Shown piece by piece: positions 1 through 10,076 of a DNA stretch of 46,185 bases. The notes under the pieces were generated by a model. That model was not told the DNA's origin, searched no databases, and saw only the letters and a program-made list of their open reading frames with translations. Origin of the DNA: Eubacterium sp. (GTDB taxonomy: Bacteria; Bacillota; Clostridia; Acetivibrionales; DSM-1351); contig JAQSXC010000013.1 of the NCBI GenBank assembly GCA_029266335.1, positions 1 to 46,185 on the forward strand, read 5' to 3'. A program made the translations under genes and the position numbers. Numbering within the stretch: the stretch's first letter is position 1; every line of letters begins with the position of its first letter.

Positions 1-84
1 GGCTGCTTTTTCTTCAATTATTACTAAACTGAGAATTAATGAGCTTGCGAGATTTTGGTCTGGAAGCAGGGTCATGGAGGTTAA

Positions 85-1596
85 ATGCTTTACTATAAAA
101 ATGATTGTGACAGCTTTGATTATGAATTTGAAGATGTTATCAAACTATTCTTTTTAAAAGAAGAACTTAAGAAAATAAACGGCCCCTGGGATCAAAGTTC
201 CGGGGGATTTCTTTTCTGCCGGCCGGACAGCAATGAAAAAGGTAAATCAATAAATATCAGGCTTCAGGGTAAGGATTTTGATGAAAGCACCTGCATAATT
301 CTTCCTGAGGAGTTTTCTTCGGGGAACAAGTCCAAGTTAAAGTCCTTTAAAAAAATTTTTAAGAGGAAGTTGTTTTTGCTGCTTCAGAACTATACCGGCA
401 AAATCATTCCCTGGGGAGTTATGACAGGAATCAGGCCAACTAAGCTTGTTAATGAACTCCTTGACGGACATGCCGGAAAAGACCGGATAATTGACACTTT
501 GACAAAGGATTATTTTGTAACTGGAAACAAAGCTGAACAGCTTTACAAGGTTGCAGTCAACCAGAGGGAGTTGTTTGGTAACTCAGATTCAAAAAGCGTT
601 TCACTGTACGTTGGGATTCCTTTTTGTCCTACCCGGTGCCTTTACTGCTCCTTTAGCTCCAGTACCCTCGGACAGTATAAAAAAGTTGTGGACACATACT
701 TAAATACTCTGCTGATGGAAATAGAGCATACAGCCGGACTCATCAAAGAGAACGGGTTTAATATAGAGAGCATTTACATTGGCGGCGGTACTCCAACCTC
801 AATAAACCCAATTCAGCTGGACAGGCTTCTTAAAGGTATAGAAGACAGCTTGGATTTAAGCTTTCTGCGAGAATACACTCTGGAAGCCGGCCGACCTGAT
901 ACTATTGATGCTGAAAAACTAAAGGTGATTAAGGACAGCAGGGTTACCAGAATAAGCATTAATCCTCAAAGTATGAATACAGCTACACTTGAGCGCATTG
1001 GTAGAAACCATACCCCGGCAGATGTGGAGAAAGCATTTTTCTTGGCGCGGGAGCTGGGCTTTGACAATATCAATATGGACGTAATATGCGGCCTGCCGGG
1101 GGAAGATGTGAGTATGTTTAAAGCTACCATGGATAGAATAGCTCAGCTTAACCCTGAAAGCATTACGGTTCATACCATGGCTATAAAAAGAGCCTCCAGG
1201 CTTACTCTGGAAATGGATAAATATAATCTGCACAAGGAGTATGAGCAGGTTGCAGAAATGGTGGAGACAGCACAGGAATACGCCGCTTCTCTGGGGCTTG
1301 AGCCATACTATCTGTACCGTCAGAAGAATATACTGGGCAACCTGGAAAATGTGGGATACAGCCAAAAGGGCAAGGAATGTTTATATAACATTCAGATTAT
1401 GGAGGAAAGGCAGTCCATATTTGCATGCGGTGCAGGTGCCGTAACCAAGATGGTTTTCCCTGAAAATAGAATCGAAAGGTCCTTCAATGTTAAAAGTGTT
1501 GAAGAATATATCGGACGAATTGATGAAATGTTTGCACGGACCAGAACAGTAGTAAGCGGGTTCAAGACTGAAATTAGAACCCAAAGTCATAAATAA
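85..1596 (+). CDS. hemZ: Oxygen-independent coproporphyrinogen III oxidase-like radical SAM protein HemZ
   Basis: A radical SAM enzyme of the HemZ branch of the HemN family, expected in the cytosol and associated with anaerobic haem/porphyrin synthesis. The cluster motif CPTRCLYC lies at residues 181-188, giving Cys181, Cys185 and Cys188 (C-x3-C-x2-C), and is followed by the SAM-contacting GGGTPTS motif near residue 232. About 175 residues precede the radical SAM core; this N-terminal extension and the ~500 aa length are typical of HemZ rather than HemN. ATG at 85 follows GGAGG at 76-80. It stands alone upstream of the hisS leader, with no clear terminator after it. HemZ is often only HemN-like and its exact substrate is not proven by sequence. 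Confidence 0.93.
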   Translation: MLYYKNDCDSFDYEFEDVIKLFFLKEELKKINGPWDQSSGGFLFCRPDSNEKGKSINIRLQGKDFDESTCIILPEEFSSGNKSKLKSFKKIFKRKLFLLLQNYTGKIIPWGVMTGIRPTKLVNELLDGHAGKDRIIDTLTKDYFVTGNKAEQLYKVAVNQRELFGNSDSKSVSLYVGIPFCPTRCLYCSFSSSTLGQYKKVVDTYLNTLLMEIEHTAGLIKENGFNIESIYIGGGTPTSINPIQLDRLLKGIEDSLDLSFLREYTLEAGRPDTIDAEKLKVIKDSRVTRISINPQSMNTATLERIGRNHTPADVEKAFFLARELGFDNINMDVICGLPGEDVSMFKATMDRIAQLNPESITVHTMAIKRASRLTLEMDKYNLHKEYEQVAEMVETAQEYAASLGLEPYYLYRQKNILGNLENVGYSQKGKECLYNIQIMEERQSIFACGAGAVTKMVFPENRIERSFNVKSVEEYIGRIDEMFARTRTVVSGFKTEIRTQSHK

Positions 1597-1808
1597 TACG
1601 ACTAAACAGTAAATGATAATCAATACACGATAAACCATAAATGATGGAATATAAACCATAAGTCATTGACCAAAAGTCAAAAGAATAATTCATAAGTTAT
1701 AAGATATAAGTAGGCGGCTGAAACCGGAAATCTGCCATATAGTCAAAACGCCAATTGTTTTTACAATACAGAATATAGAAGTATGGAGGATTCATCCAAT
1801 AATTAATA

Positions 1809-1837
1809 TTGACAATACATGATGTGAATTTTAAAAT
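1809..1837 (+). promoter_or_regulatory. Sigma-A type promoter of the T-box leader
   Basis: A -35 TTGACA at 1809-1814 and a -10 TAAAAT at 1832-1837 are separated by exactly 17 bases. This is close to the vegetative consensus and starts transcription about 30 bases before Stem I of the T-box leader. The 210 bases between hemZ and this promoter are AT-rich with repeated short words such as ATAAACCATAA, and hold nothing else recognisable. Confidence 0.75.
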
Positions 1838-1870
1838 ATATAGTAGATTAATACTGTACAAGCCTTAAAA

Positions 1871-2141
1871 GGGAAGAGTAATCAATACTTCTATTCAGGG
1901 AAAAGCTGTCAAAGTCAATTAAGGTTGAATACTTAATTGACTATGGACTGCGAGCAGCTTATAGAAAAGGTGATGAAAGACACCCTCTTGGAAATGCTTC
2001 CTGGGCTGATGAGTCAAAAGCTCATCCGTTTTCTGCGTTAAAGATTTCAAGTAGGTTTCTGCTGTAACATATTCAGCAAGGAATCATTAGGGTGGCATCA
2101 CGGGAAATCCTCTCGTCCCTTGTGGGATTGGGGGACTTTTT
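1871..2141 (+). promoter_or_regulatory. T-box leader RNA controlling hisS-aspS, specifier region GACAC
   Basis: The basal helix of Stem I pairs AAGAG (1874-1878) with CTCTT (1985-1989). Further helices pair CTTCTAT (1888-1894) with ATAGAAAAG (1961-1969), AAGCTG (1903-1908) with CAGCTT (1955-1960), and a GTCAATTAA/TTAATTGAC apical stem. The specifier position at 1979-1983 reads GACAC, so GAC (Asp) and CAC (His) overlap. The T-box AGGGTGGCA lies at 2089-2097 and is followed by a terminator. The variable base after TGG is C, which would pair with a G73 discriminator, as in tRNA-Asp. Uncharged tRNA would favour the antiterminator and expression of both synthetases. Confidence 0.9.
2108..2141 (+). 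terminator. T-box attenuator terminator
   Basis: The stem 2108-2119 pairs with 2124-2135 across loop TTGT: 12 pairs with several G-U wobbles and one mismatch, followed by CTTTTTATT. It overlaps the antiterminator module starting with the T-box at 2089, so the two folds exclude each other. Confidence 0.85.
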
Positions 2142-2279
2142 ATTGCCCAGGGTATATTTTTAGTTATATTTATAGCACCTGAGGCCTGAATAAATAGCGT
2201 AATTGGAAAATTCATTATTTAATTTGATTTTTAAGTAAATAATTGATTGTATATTTATATTAAGACAGGAGTTGTATAA

Positions 2280-3605
2280 ATGGAGAAACAACAAGTAATA
2301 ACACCTTCCATATTACCCGGTTTTATGGAATTATTGCCCGCAGATCAAATGGTGTTTAATCAGATGTTGGAAACAATAAAAAAGACATATGAAACTTACG
2401 GCTTTATTCCTCTGGATACTCCTATGATTGAAAAATCCGAGGTATTGCTGGCTAAAAGCGGAGGGGAAACCGGAAAACAGGTATACAGATTTAACAAAGG
2501 GGATAATGACTTATCGCTTAGATTTGATCTGACAGTTCCATTGGCAAGGTATGTTTCACAGCATTTTGGCGAATTGACCTTTCCGTTTAAAAGATATCAT
2601 ATAGGTAAGGTTTTCAGGGGTGAGAAACCTCAAAAGGGGAGATTCAGGGAATTCTATCAATGCGATATAGATATTATAGGTTTTGAAAATTTAAGCGTTA
2701 TAAATGATGCTGAAATATTAAGTGTAATTTATTCAACCTTTAAGGCTCTTGGCTTTAGCGATTTTACCATCAGATTAAATAACAGAAAAATATTAAATGG
2801 TTTTTTTGAAAGCCTGAAAGTAACCGATAAGGCTGAAGTTCTCAGGATTATTGATAAGCTTGAAAAGATTGGTCAAAGTGCGGTTTTAGCCGAACTAAAA
2901 GCTATTGGGCTATCTGATGAGGATGCCCAGAGTGTATTGAGATTTGTAAACATAAAAGGAAGCTGCAGTGAGATTATTGAAAACCTTCGGAATATGGGAG
3001 TGCAGAATGAGATGTTCCTGGGAGGTATAGATGAACTGGAATTGGTTATTAATTATATAGATTCCTTTAAGGTTCCTTCAGGTAACTATACAATTGATCT
3101 TACAATCGCCAGAGGTCTTGACTACTATACCGGGACAATTTACGAGACTATTTTGAATCAATACCCTTCAATTGGAAGTGTATGTTCGGGAGGAAGATAC
3201 GATAACCTGGCTCAGAACTATACAACAAAGAAATTGCCTGGAGTAGGTATTTCCATAGGCCTTTCGAGATTATTCTACCAGCTCAGGGAGGCCGGAGTAC
3301 TTGGTGAAAGCAAAAAAGCTACACCGTCACAAATATTGGTAATACCAATGAAGGAAACAATGGCTCAGGCCCTGGAACTGGCAACCAGGGTAAGAGATTC
3401 GGGAATTGCTGCAGAAATTTATTTTAATGAAGGCAAGATCGGGAAGAAATTCTCATATGCCGACAAGCTTGGTATTCCATTTGCAGTGGTTGTTGGTGAG
3501 GATGAAGTAATCAGCGGTATATATAAACTAAAGAATATGTTGACCGGTGAGCAGGCTGAACTTGACGTTGATCAGATAATACAGCACTTAAAGCTGGAAG
3601 TTTAA
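2280..3605 (+). CDS. hisS: Histidyl-tRNA synthetase
   Basis: Charges tRNA-His with histidine in the cytosol. It is a class II synthetase of 441 aa. The histidine-recognition motif ARGLDYYTGTIYE is at about residues 277-289, the class II motif 2 region lies around YHIGKVFRGEKPQKGRFREFYQ, and the last ~90 residues form the HGTP anticodon-binding domain. The N-terminus (ITPSILPGFMELLPAD) differs from the common KGTKDILP opening, so it belongs to a divergent bacterial HisRS branch; a HisZ-like paralogue is unlikely because the catalytic motifs and anticodon domain are complete. ATG at 2280 follows AGGAG. It is first in the T-box-controlled hisS-aspS unit. Confidence 0.93.
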   Translation: MEKQQVITPSILPGFMELLPADQMVFNQMLETIKKTYETYGFIPLDTPMIEKSEVLLAKSGGETGKQVYRFNKGDNDLSLRFDLTVPLARYVSQHFGELTFPFKRYHIGKVFRGEKPQKGRFREFYQCDIDIIGFENLSVINDAEILSVIYSTFKALGFSDFTIRLNNRKILNGFFESLKVTDKAEVLRIIDKLEKIGQSAVLAELKAIGLSDEDAQSVLRFVNIKGSCSEIIENLRNMGVQNEMFLGGIDELELVINYIDSFKVPSGNYTIDLTIARGLDYYTGTIYETILNQYPSIGSVCSGGRYDNLAQNYTTKKLPGVGISIGLSRLFYQLREAGVLGESKKATPSQILVIPMKETMAQALELATRVRDSGIAAEIYFNEGKIGKKFSYADKLGIPFAVVVGEDEVISGIYKLKNMLTGEQAELDVDQIIQHLKLEV

Positions 3606-3630
3606 CTTTACTGCACAACTAAATAAATCA

Positions 3631-3707
3631 GGCACGAAGACGTGAGGATAGCATGAGGAGAATGCTCAGCCCGCTCTTCATGCTGACATTAACGCCGCGA
3701 TTGCGGC
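3631..3707 (+). other. Structured hisS-aspS intercistronic region
   Basis: Three hairpins lie in the 117-base gap: CACG/CGTG (3633-3644), an 11-bp stem AGCATGAGGAG (3650-3660) with CTCTTCATGCT (3674-3684) including one G-U, and GCCGC-GATT-GCGGC (3694-3707). No T-run follows, so they are not a standard terminator. They end just before the GGAGG of aspS and could set mRNA processing or relative expression. Confidence 0.5.
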
Positions 3708-3722
3708 CAATCGGAGGTATAT

Positions 3723-5501
3723 ATGGGAGAATCAATTTTCGGACTCAAAAGGAGTCACAAATGTGCTGAGCTATCTTCAGTAAATATAGGTGAAACTGTC
3801 ACAGTAATGGGTTGGGTACAGAAACAAAGAAATCTGGGAAGTCTGGTTTTTGTTGATTTAAGAGACAGATCAGGTATTTTGCAGCTGGTATTTACAGATA
3901 AAGACGGAGAGATGTTTGATAAGGCAAAAACTATCAGAAGTGAATACGTGGTTGCAGTAGTCGGTACTGTTGCTGCCAGAGCTCCCGAAGCTGTTAACAG
4001 AAAAATGGCAACAGGCGAAATTGAAATTAATGCTGTAGAACTTAGAATACTCAGTTCGGCTGAAACACCGCCCATTTACATTGAAGAAAATTCGGATGTA
4101 AATGAAATAACAAGACTTAAATATAGATACCTGGACTTAAGAAGACCTGACATGCAGAGAAATATGATACTCAGACACAGGGTTGCAAAGGTTGCACGTG
4201 ACTACTATGATGATAACGGCTTTTTGGAGATTGAAACTCCTATACTGGTTAAGAGTACCCCTGAAGGTGCAAGAGACTACCTTGTACCCAGCAGAGTACA
4301 CCCAGGTAAATTCTATGCGCTTCCTCAGTCACCTCAGCTTTATAAGCAACTGCTGATGGTATCGGGCTTTGACAGGTACTTCCAGATCGCCAAATGTTTC
4401 AGGGATGAAGACCTAAGAGCTGACAGGCAGCCTGAATTTACACAGATTGATATTGAAATGTCCTTTGTAAATGTTGAGGATGTTTTAAACGTTAATGAAG
4501 GATTTATTAAAAGAGTATTCAAGGAAGCTCTCGGAGTAGAATTGCAGACTCCTTTCCTCAGAATGCCATATGCTGAAGCTATGGAGAGATTCGGTTCTGA
4601 TAAGCCCGATATCCGTTTCGGCATGGAGCTTGTGAATGTATCAGACCTTGTAGCTGATTGCGGCTTTAAGGTATTTACAGATGCAGTAGGAAACGGTGGC
4701 AGTGTTAGAGCTATTAATGCCAAGGGCTGTGCTAAATTCAGCAGAAAAGAAATTGACGCACTGGTTGAGGTTGTTAAGACTTATAAAGCAAAAGGAATGG
4801 CATGGATCTCAATCGACACCAACAACGAAATAAAATCTTCTTTCGCAAAGTTTATGTCTGAGGACGAAATGAAGGCATTGCTTGAAAGAGTTCAGGCAGA
4901 AGCCGGAGACTTGATATGCTTCGTTGCAGACAGGAATAATGTAGTATTTGATGCACTGGGTCAATTGAGACTTGAAGTCGCAAGAAAGCTTAATATTTTG
5001 AATCCTGACGAATTTAAGTTCTTATGGGTTACAGAATTCCCATTATTTGAATATGATGAAGAAGAGGGACGTTATGCTGCCAAGCATCATCCATTTACAT
5101 GTCCTATGGATGAGGATATTGAGTTCCTTGATACCGAGCCCGGTAAAGTCCGTGCCAAGGCATATGATATAGTATTGAACGGTGTTGAGCTTGGTGGAGG
5201 AAGTATCAGAATCCATATTCAGGAGCTTCAGGCAAAGATGTTTAAACTGCTCGGGTTTACCGAGGAAGATGCAAACATTAAATTCGGTTTCCTACTGGAT
5301 GCGTTCAAATATGGAACACCACCTCACGGCGGTATGGCCTTTGGTCTTGACAGAATAATAATGCTGATGGCCAAGACCGGCAGCATAAGAGATGTAATAG
5401 CATTTCCCAAGGTACAGAACGCTTCAAGTCCTATGGATAATGCCCCTGATGTTGTTGACGATAAACAGCTACAGGAATTGCATATAAATATTAAGGAATG
5501 A
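3723..5501 (+). CDS. aspS: Aspartyl-tRNA synthetase
   Basis: Class II synthetase of 592 aa that charges tRNA-Asp in the cytosol. It has an N-terminal OB-fold anticodon domain (about 15-110, including GWVQKQRNLGSLVFVDLRD), class II motif 1 near FLEIETPILVKSTPEGARD, motif 2 with FRDEDLRADRQPEFTQID, a GAD insertion domain in the middle, and motif 3 HGGMAFGLDRIIMLM near the end. The length is usual for bacterial AspRS. ATG at 3723 follows GGAGG. It is second in the hisS-aspS unit, so the upstream T-box should respond to Asp and perhaps His starvation. Whether it is discriminating or also charges tRNA-Asn cannot be decided here. Confidence 0.96.
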   Translation: MGESIFGLKRSHKCAELSSVNIGETVTVMGWVQKQRNLGSLVFVDLRDRSGILQLVFTDKDGEMFDKAKTIRSEYVVAVVGTVAARAPEAVNRKMATGEIEINAVELRILSSAETPPIYIEENSDVNEITRLKYRYLDLRRPDMQRNMILRHRVAKVARDYYDDNGFLEIETPILVKSTPEGARDYLVPSRVHPGKFYALPQSPQLYKQLLMVSGFDRYFQIAKCFRDEDLRADRQPEFTQIDIEMSFVNVEDVLNVNEGFIKRVFKEALGVELQTPFLRMPYAEAMERFGSDKPDIRFGMELVNVSDLVADCGFKVFTDAVGNGGSVRAINAKGCAKFSRKEIDALVEVVKTYKAKGMAWISIDTNNEIKSSFAKFMSEDEMKALLERVQAEAGDLICFVADRNNVVFDALGQLRLEVARKLNILNPDEFKFLWVTEFPLFEYDEEEGRYAAKHHPFTCPMDEDIEFLDTEPGKVRAKAYDIVLNGVELGGGSIRIHIQELQAKMFKLLGFTEEDANIKFGFLLDAFKYGTPPHGGMAFGLDRIIMLMAKTGSIRDVIAFPKVQNASSPMDNAPDVVDDKQLQELHINIKE

Positions 5502-5636
5502 TTTAGAACATGTAGTCCTTCCAGCAGTTAAATACTGTTGAAAACATTGCCATTTGGCGGTAGTAACTTACTTTGGTATAATTAATGTAGCAGTTTGTAA
5601 GTTAAATATGGAACTTCGGGGGATAACTTAAGTGAG

Positions 5637-5683
5637 AACTATGTAAAAACTCTTTGCATATTTCAAGCAATTTTTACATAGTT
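5637..5683. repeat. Perfect 13-bp inverted repeat before the activase gene
   Basis: AACTATGTAAAAA at 5637-5649 is exactly repeated in inverted form at 5671-5683 (TTTTTACATAGTT), with a 21-base spacer. It ends 31 bases before the ATG of the next gene. It may terminate aspS transcription, since the second arm supplies a T-run inside the stem, or act as an operator or 5' leader hairpin. Confidence 0.6.
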
Positions 5684-5714
5684 TATAAAATTAGTTTTGG
5701 AGATTAGTCAATAT

Positions 5715-8700
5715 ATGAAAAAGAATTATCATGTGGGGTTGGATGTTGGATCTACCACTGTAAAAATGGCTGTTCTTGATAAAAATAACAAGATTGTTTT
5801 TTCAAAGTATCAAAGGCATTATTCTGACATAAGAAAAACCATCTTTGAATTAATGGATGAGACCTGTGATAAATTTTATCAGGAAGAATGCACCATTATG
5901 ATTACCGGCTCGGGTGGTTTGCTGGTTTCACAGTGGTTGGGTCTTGATTTTATTCAAGAAGTTATTGCAGGCTCTGAGTCTGTACAGACACTAATTCCCA
6001 ACACAGATGTTGCAATTGAACTTGGTGGAGAAGATGCTAAAATAACATATTTTAAAGGCGGCCTTGAACAGCGTATGAATGGTACCTGCGCAGGTGGTAC
6101 CGGTTCCTTTATTGATCAGATGGCTTCATTGCTGCAAACAGATGCGACTGGGTTAAATGAGTTTGCTAAAAACAGCAGAATAATTTATCCAATAGCCGCA
6201 CGGTGTGGAGTTTTCGCAAAAACAGATATTCAGCCGCTGCTTAACGAAGGAGCTGCCAGGGAAGATATTGCAGCCTCTGTATTTCAGTCTGTTGTAAATC
6301 AGACTATCAGCGGTCTTGCGTGTGGTAAGCCTATAAAAGGAAATATTGCCTTTCTGGGCGGGCCTCTGCATTTTCTGTCTGAATTAAGAAAGAGATTTGA
6401 GATTACTTTGAATCTTACACCTGAACAGGTGATCTTTCCGGAAAATTCCCAGCTTTTTGTGGCTATAGGTGCAGCTCTGTCTTCAAAGGAATGTAAAGTT
6501 GTTTCCTTCAAGGAATTGAAGGAAAAACTTCCTGAGCTGAATACAGTTGTAGTGCATGAGGTTGAAAGACTAAAGCCGCTGTTCGCCAATCAGCAGGAGC
6601 TTGATGAATTCAGGGGCAGACATGCAAAGCATTCTGTTCATGTAAAGCCATTAAGCGAATACAAAGGAGATTGCTTCCTTGGGATTGATGCGGGTTCAAC
6701 TACTACAAAGGCTGTTTTAATCGATACCAATGGAGAATTGCTTTTTTCACATTATGGAAGTAACGAAGGAAGTCCATTAAATTCGGCTATTAAAATATTA
6801 AATAATATATATGCACAATTACCTTCGGAAGCCAGAATTGTAAATTCTACAGTTACCGGTTACGGTGAAGGTTTAATTAAGGCTGCACTGAAAGTTGATA
6901 TAGGAGAAATAGAAACTATAGCTCACTACAAGGCAGCTGACTTTTTCCTTCCCGGTGTTGATTTTATCCTGGACATTGGTGGTCAGGATATGAAGTGCCT
7001 TAGAATTAAGGATGGCATTATCGACAGTATAATGTTGAATGAGGCATGTTCGTCAGGCTGCGGTTCATTTATTGAAACCTTTGCCAAGTCTCTTAATTTT
7101 AAAATTGAAGATTTTGCAGCTCAGGCCTTATTGGCTGAAAAACCGGTGGATCTGGGTTCAAGGTGTACAGTATTTATGAATTCCAGAGTAAAGCAGGCTC
7201 AAAAGGAGGGTGCCCAGGTTGGAGATATTTCGGCCGGATTATCCTATTCCGTAATTAAAAATGCCTTGCTTAAGGTTATTAAAATCCGTGATCCTAAGGA
7301 AATGGGAGAAAAAATCATAGTTCAGGGAGGCACCTTCCTGAATGATGCTGTTCTGAGAAGCTTTGAGCGGATTTCTGAAAGAGAAGCTGTAAGGCCTAAT
7401 ATTGCCGGTCTTATGGGGGCGTTTGGTGCTGCTCTTATTGCAAAAGAACGTTATAAAGGCGAACAGTCAACTCTGCTGTCCAAAGAAAATCTCGGTGAAT
7501 TCGAATACAATACCGGGCTTCAGAGATGTAAGCTTTGTAATAACAATTGCTTATTGACCATCAACGAATTCAGTGATGGAAGCAAGTTTGTTTCAGGAAA
7601 CAGATGTGAAAGAGGAGCAGGTATAGAAAGCCTGACACAGGATGTACCAAACCTCTATGACTATAAATACAAGAGGATTTTCAGCTATAAGCAGGCTGCC
7701 GGTATAGAATACACAAGAGGGACAGTTGGCTTGCCGCGTGTTCTTAATATGTATGAAAACTATCCGTTTTGGTTTACTTTCTTTGATCAGTTGAAATTCA
7801 GGGTGGAATTGTCGCCACGGTCATCTAAGAAAATATACGAACTTGGAATTGAAACAATGCCTTCTGAATCAGTCTGCTATCCTGCTAAACTGGTGCATGG
7901 ACATATAACAAGTCTGGTTAATAAAAATGTAAACTTCATTTTCTATCCTTGTTTACCCTATGAGATCATAGAAGATGAAGGTGCCGACAATCATTATAAT
8001 TGCCCTATTGTTACTTCATATCCTGAAGTTATTAAGAACAATATGGACATATTGAAGCAAAAGAATATTAAGTTCATGAATCCTTTCCTTCCTTATGATA
8101 ATAAGGAAAAAATGAAAACGAGGCTTTTTGAGGAGCTTGGAAAAGAATTCGATGCAACAAGAGCGGAAATTGAAAATGCCGTTGAAATGGCGTATGCAGA
8201 AGATGCAAAGTTTAAGAGTGATGTCAGGCAAAAAGGTGAAGAGACTTTAAAATATTTGAAAGATAATAACAGGAGAGGTATCGTACTTGCCGGAAGGCCT
8301 TATCATATAGATCCTGAAATAAATCACGGTATTCCTCAGATCATTAATACTCATGGCTTTGCTGTTCTGACCGAGGATTCAATTTCACATTTGGGCAAGA
8401 TTGAACGTCCATTACGAGTTGTTGACCAGTGGAAATATCATTCCAGACTGTATGCAGCAGCAACTGTTGTAAATGAATATCCAGAACTTGAGATGATTCA
8501 GCTGAATTCCTTCGGCTGTGGGCTGGATGCGGTTACAACAGACCAGGTTCAGGAAATTCTGAATACAAATGAAAATATTTATACTGTTTTAAAAATAGAT
8601 GAGGGAAATAATTTAGGAGCAGCAAGAATCAGAATCCGGTCACTGGTTGCTGCTATTGAAGACAGGGATAAAAAAGCCCTGAAACCTCACCAGAAGCATG

Positions 8701-10016
8701 AACCTCACAAAAAAGCCATATTTACCGAGGAAATGAGAGCAAAGCATACAATTCTGGCTCCTCAGATGTCTCCAATACATTTTGAATTTATTGAGGCTGC
8801 CTTCAGAAAATGCGGATACAAAGTTGAGGTATTGCCAAAGGTAGACAGTGCTGCGGTAGAAGACGGTTTAAGGTATGTAAACAATGATGCCTGCTACCCG
8901 TCAATTATTGTCGTAGGTCAGATAATACATGCTTTGAAATCGGGTAAATATGATCTTGATAACACATCTGTTTTGATTACTCAAACCGGTGGAGGCTGTC
9001 GTGCTACAAATTATATCGGCTTCCTGAGGAAAGCATTGCTTGAAGCAGGTATGAGTCAGGTTCCTGTTATTTCATTAAATGCGCTGGGTCTGGATAACCA
9101 GCCGGGCTTTAAGATAACACTCGATCTTTTGGATAATGCCTTTAAAGGCCTTGTATATGGTGACTTGCTAATGCGAGTACTATACAGGGTAAGACCATAT
9201 GAAGCTGTTCCGGGTTCTGCCAATGAACTGTACAGGAAATGGACCAAGATTTGTATTGATTCAATCAATCAAGGCAAAAAGGGTAGCTTTAAGCGTAATA
9301 TAAAGGGTATTGTAAAAGAGTTTGATGAACTTGAATTAAAGGATATTGTGAAACCGAAGGTTGGCCTGGTTGGAGAGATACTTGTCAAATTCCATCCTGA
9401 CGCCAATAACAGTGTAGTTGATGTTGTAGAGAAAGAAGGCGCTGAGGCGGTAATGCCCGATTTGATTGACTTCTTCCTGTACTGCGCATACGATGCAAAC
9501 TTCAAGTACAAGAACCTATCAGGTTCCTTTAAGAAATTAGTAATAAACAATGCGGCAATTCTGGGTATAGAATGGTACAGAAGGCATATGAAGAAGTATT
9601 TGCATAAGAGTAAGCGATTTGACCCTCCGCATTCAATTTACGAATTGGCTAACAGCGCTTCTGAAATCCTCTCAATCGGAAACCAGACCGGTGAAGGCTG
9701 GTTCCTGACCGCTGAAATGATTGAGCTGATTAAGAGTGGTGCCGGAAATATAGTTTGTATGCAGCCGTTTGCGTGTCTGCCAAATCATGTTACCGGTAAG
9801 GGAATGATAAAGGAACTGAGAAGGAGATATCCCGAATCAAATATTGTTGCCGTTGATTATGACCCCGGCGCCAGTGAGGTTAACCAGCTGAACAGAATAA
9901 AGCTCATGATGTCAGTAGCCTTTAAGAATCTGAAAAATCCGCCTGAAAAAGTGGAGGTTCCAGAAATTGAGGAGAAAGAAGAAGTTCTGGTGCAGGAAGA
10001 GAAAATCAGCTCATAA
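5715..10016 (+). CDS. Fused acyl-CoA dehydratase activase (two BadF/HgdC ATPase domains) with dehydratase-like C-terminal region
   Basis: A giant cytosolic protein of about 1433 aa. Residues ~5-260 and ~315-580 are two ASKHA-fold BadF/BadG/HgdC activase domains, opening with [10 protein letters not shown] and [10 protein letters not shown]. Each keeps the two cysteine contexts that hold the bridging [4Fe-4S] cluster in Hgd[12 protein letters not shown] plus ARCGVFAK, and [11 protein letters not shown] plus SRCTVFMN. A cysteine cluster CKLCNNNC follows near residue 605, then DUF2229 and a 2-hydroxyacyl-CoA dehydratase-like region with several Cys-containing loops ([22 protein letters not shown]). 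Activases use ATP to send one low-potential electron to a dehydratase. No separate HgdA/B genes are adjacent, so the substrate is unknown. The longest frame starts at TTG 5697, but ATG 5715 lies behind GGAG and is preferred. Confidence 0.88.
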   Translation: MKKNYHVGLDVGSTTVKMAVLDKNNKIVFSKYQRHYSDIRKTIFELMDETCDKFYQEECTIMITGSGGLLVSQWLGLDFIQEVIAGSESVQTLIPNTDVAIELGGEDAKITYFKGGLEQRMNGTCAGGTGSFIDQMASLLQTDATGLNEFAKNSRIIYPIAARCGVFAKTDIQPLLNEGAAREDIAASVFQSVVNQTISGLACGKPIKGNIAFLGGPLHFLSELRKRFEITLNLTPEQVIFPENSQLFVAIGAALSSKECKVVSFKELKEKLPELNTVVVHEVERLKPLFANQQELDEFRGRHAKHSVHVKPLSEYKGDCFLGIDAGSTTTKAVLIDTNGELLFSHYGSNEGSPLNSAIKILNNIYAQLPSEARIVNSTVTGYGEGLIKAALKVDIGEIETIAHYKAADFFLPGVDFILDIGGQDMKCLRIKDGIIDSIMLNEACSSGCGSFIETFAKSLNFKIEDFAAQALLAEKPVDLGSRCTVFMNSRVKQAQKEGAQVGDISAGLSYSVIKNALLKVIKIRDPKEMGEKIIVQGGTFLNDAVLRSFERISEREAVRPNIAGLMGAFGAALIAKERYKGEQSTLLSKENLGEFEYNTGLQRCKLCNNNCLLTINEFSDGSKFVSGNRCERGAGIESLTQDVPNLYDYKYKRIFSYKQAAGIEYTRGTVGLPRVLNMYENYPFWFTFFDQLKFRVELSPRSSKKIYELGIETMPSESVCYPAKLVHGHITSLVNKNVNFIFYPCLPYEIIEDEGADNHYNCPIVTSYPEVIKNNMDILKQKNIKFMNPFLPYDNKEKMKTRLFEELGKEFDATRAEIENAVEMAYAEDAKFKSDVRQKGEETLKYLKDNNRRGIVLAGRPYHIDPEINHGIPQIINTHGFAVLTEDSISHLGKIERPLRVVDQWKYHSRLYAAATVVNEYPELEMIQLNSFGCGLDAVTTDQVQEILNTNENIYTVLKIDEGNNLGAARIRIRSLVAAIEDRDKKALKPHQKHEPHKKAIFTEEMRAKHTILAPQMSPIHFEFIEAAFRKCGYKVEVLPKVDSAAVEDGLRYVNNDACYPSIIVVGQIIHALKSGKYDLDNTSVLITQTGGGCRATNYIGFLRKALLEAGMSQVPVISLNALGLDNQPGFKITLDLLDNAFKGLVYGDLLMRVLYRVRPYEAVPGSANELYRKWTKICIDSINQGKKGSFKRNIKGIVKEFDELELKDIVKPKVGLVGEILVKFHPDANNSVVDVVEKEGAEAVMPDLIDFFLYCAYDANFKYKNLSGSFKKLVINNAAILGIEWYRRHMKKYLHKSKRFDPPHSIYELANSASEILSIGNQTGEGWFLTAEMIELIKSGAGNIVCMQPFACLPNHVTGKGMIKELRRRYPESNIVAVDYDPGASEVNQLNRIKLMMSVAFKNLKNPPEKVEVPEIEEKEEVLVQEEKISS

Positions 10017-10036
10017 AATAGAAGAAGTAGAAAATG

Positions 10037-10058
10037 AGGCCGACTTTATGTCGGCCTT
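10037..10058 (+). terminator. Terminator after the activase gene
   Basis: GGCCGAC (10038-10044 region) pairs with GTCGGCC across a short loop; the 7-bp GC-rich stem is extended by A-T and followed by TTAACTTT. It lies between two convergent genes and could serve both. Confidence 0.7.
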
Positions 10059-10076
10059 AACTTTCCCCAAATTGAT

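Noticed and set aside
2-157. Open frame from the left edge running into hemZ
   Set aside because: It would overlap hemZ by more than 70 bases, has no recognisable protein similarity and hemZ has its own strong ribosome binding site.
919-1365. 148-codon minus-strand frame inside hemZ
   Set aside because: No ribosome binding site and it is fully antisense to a well-supported radical SAM coding sequence.
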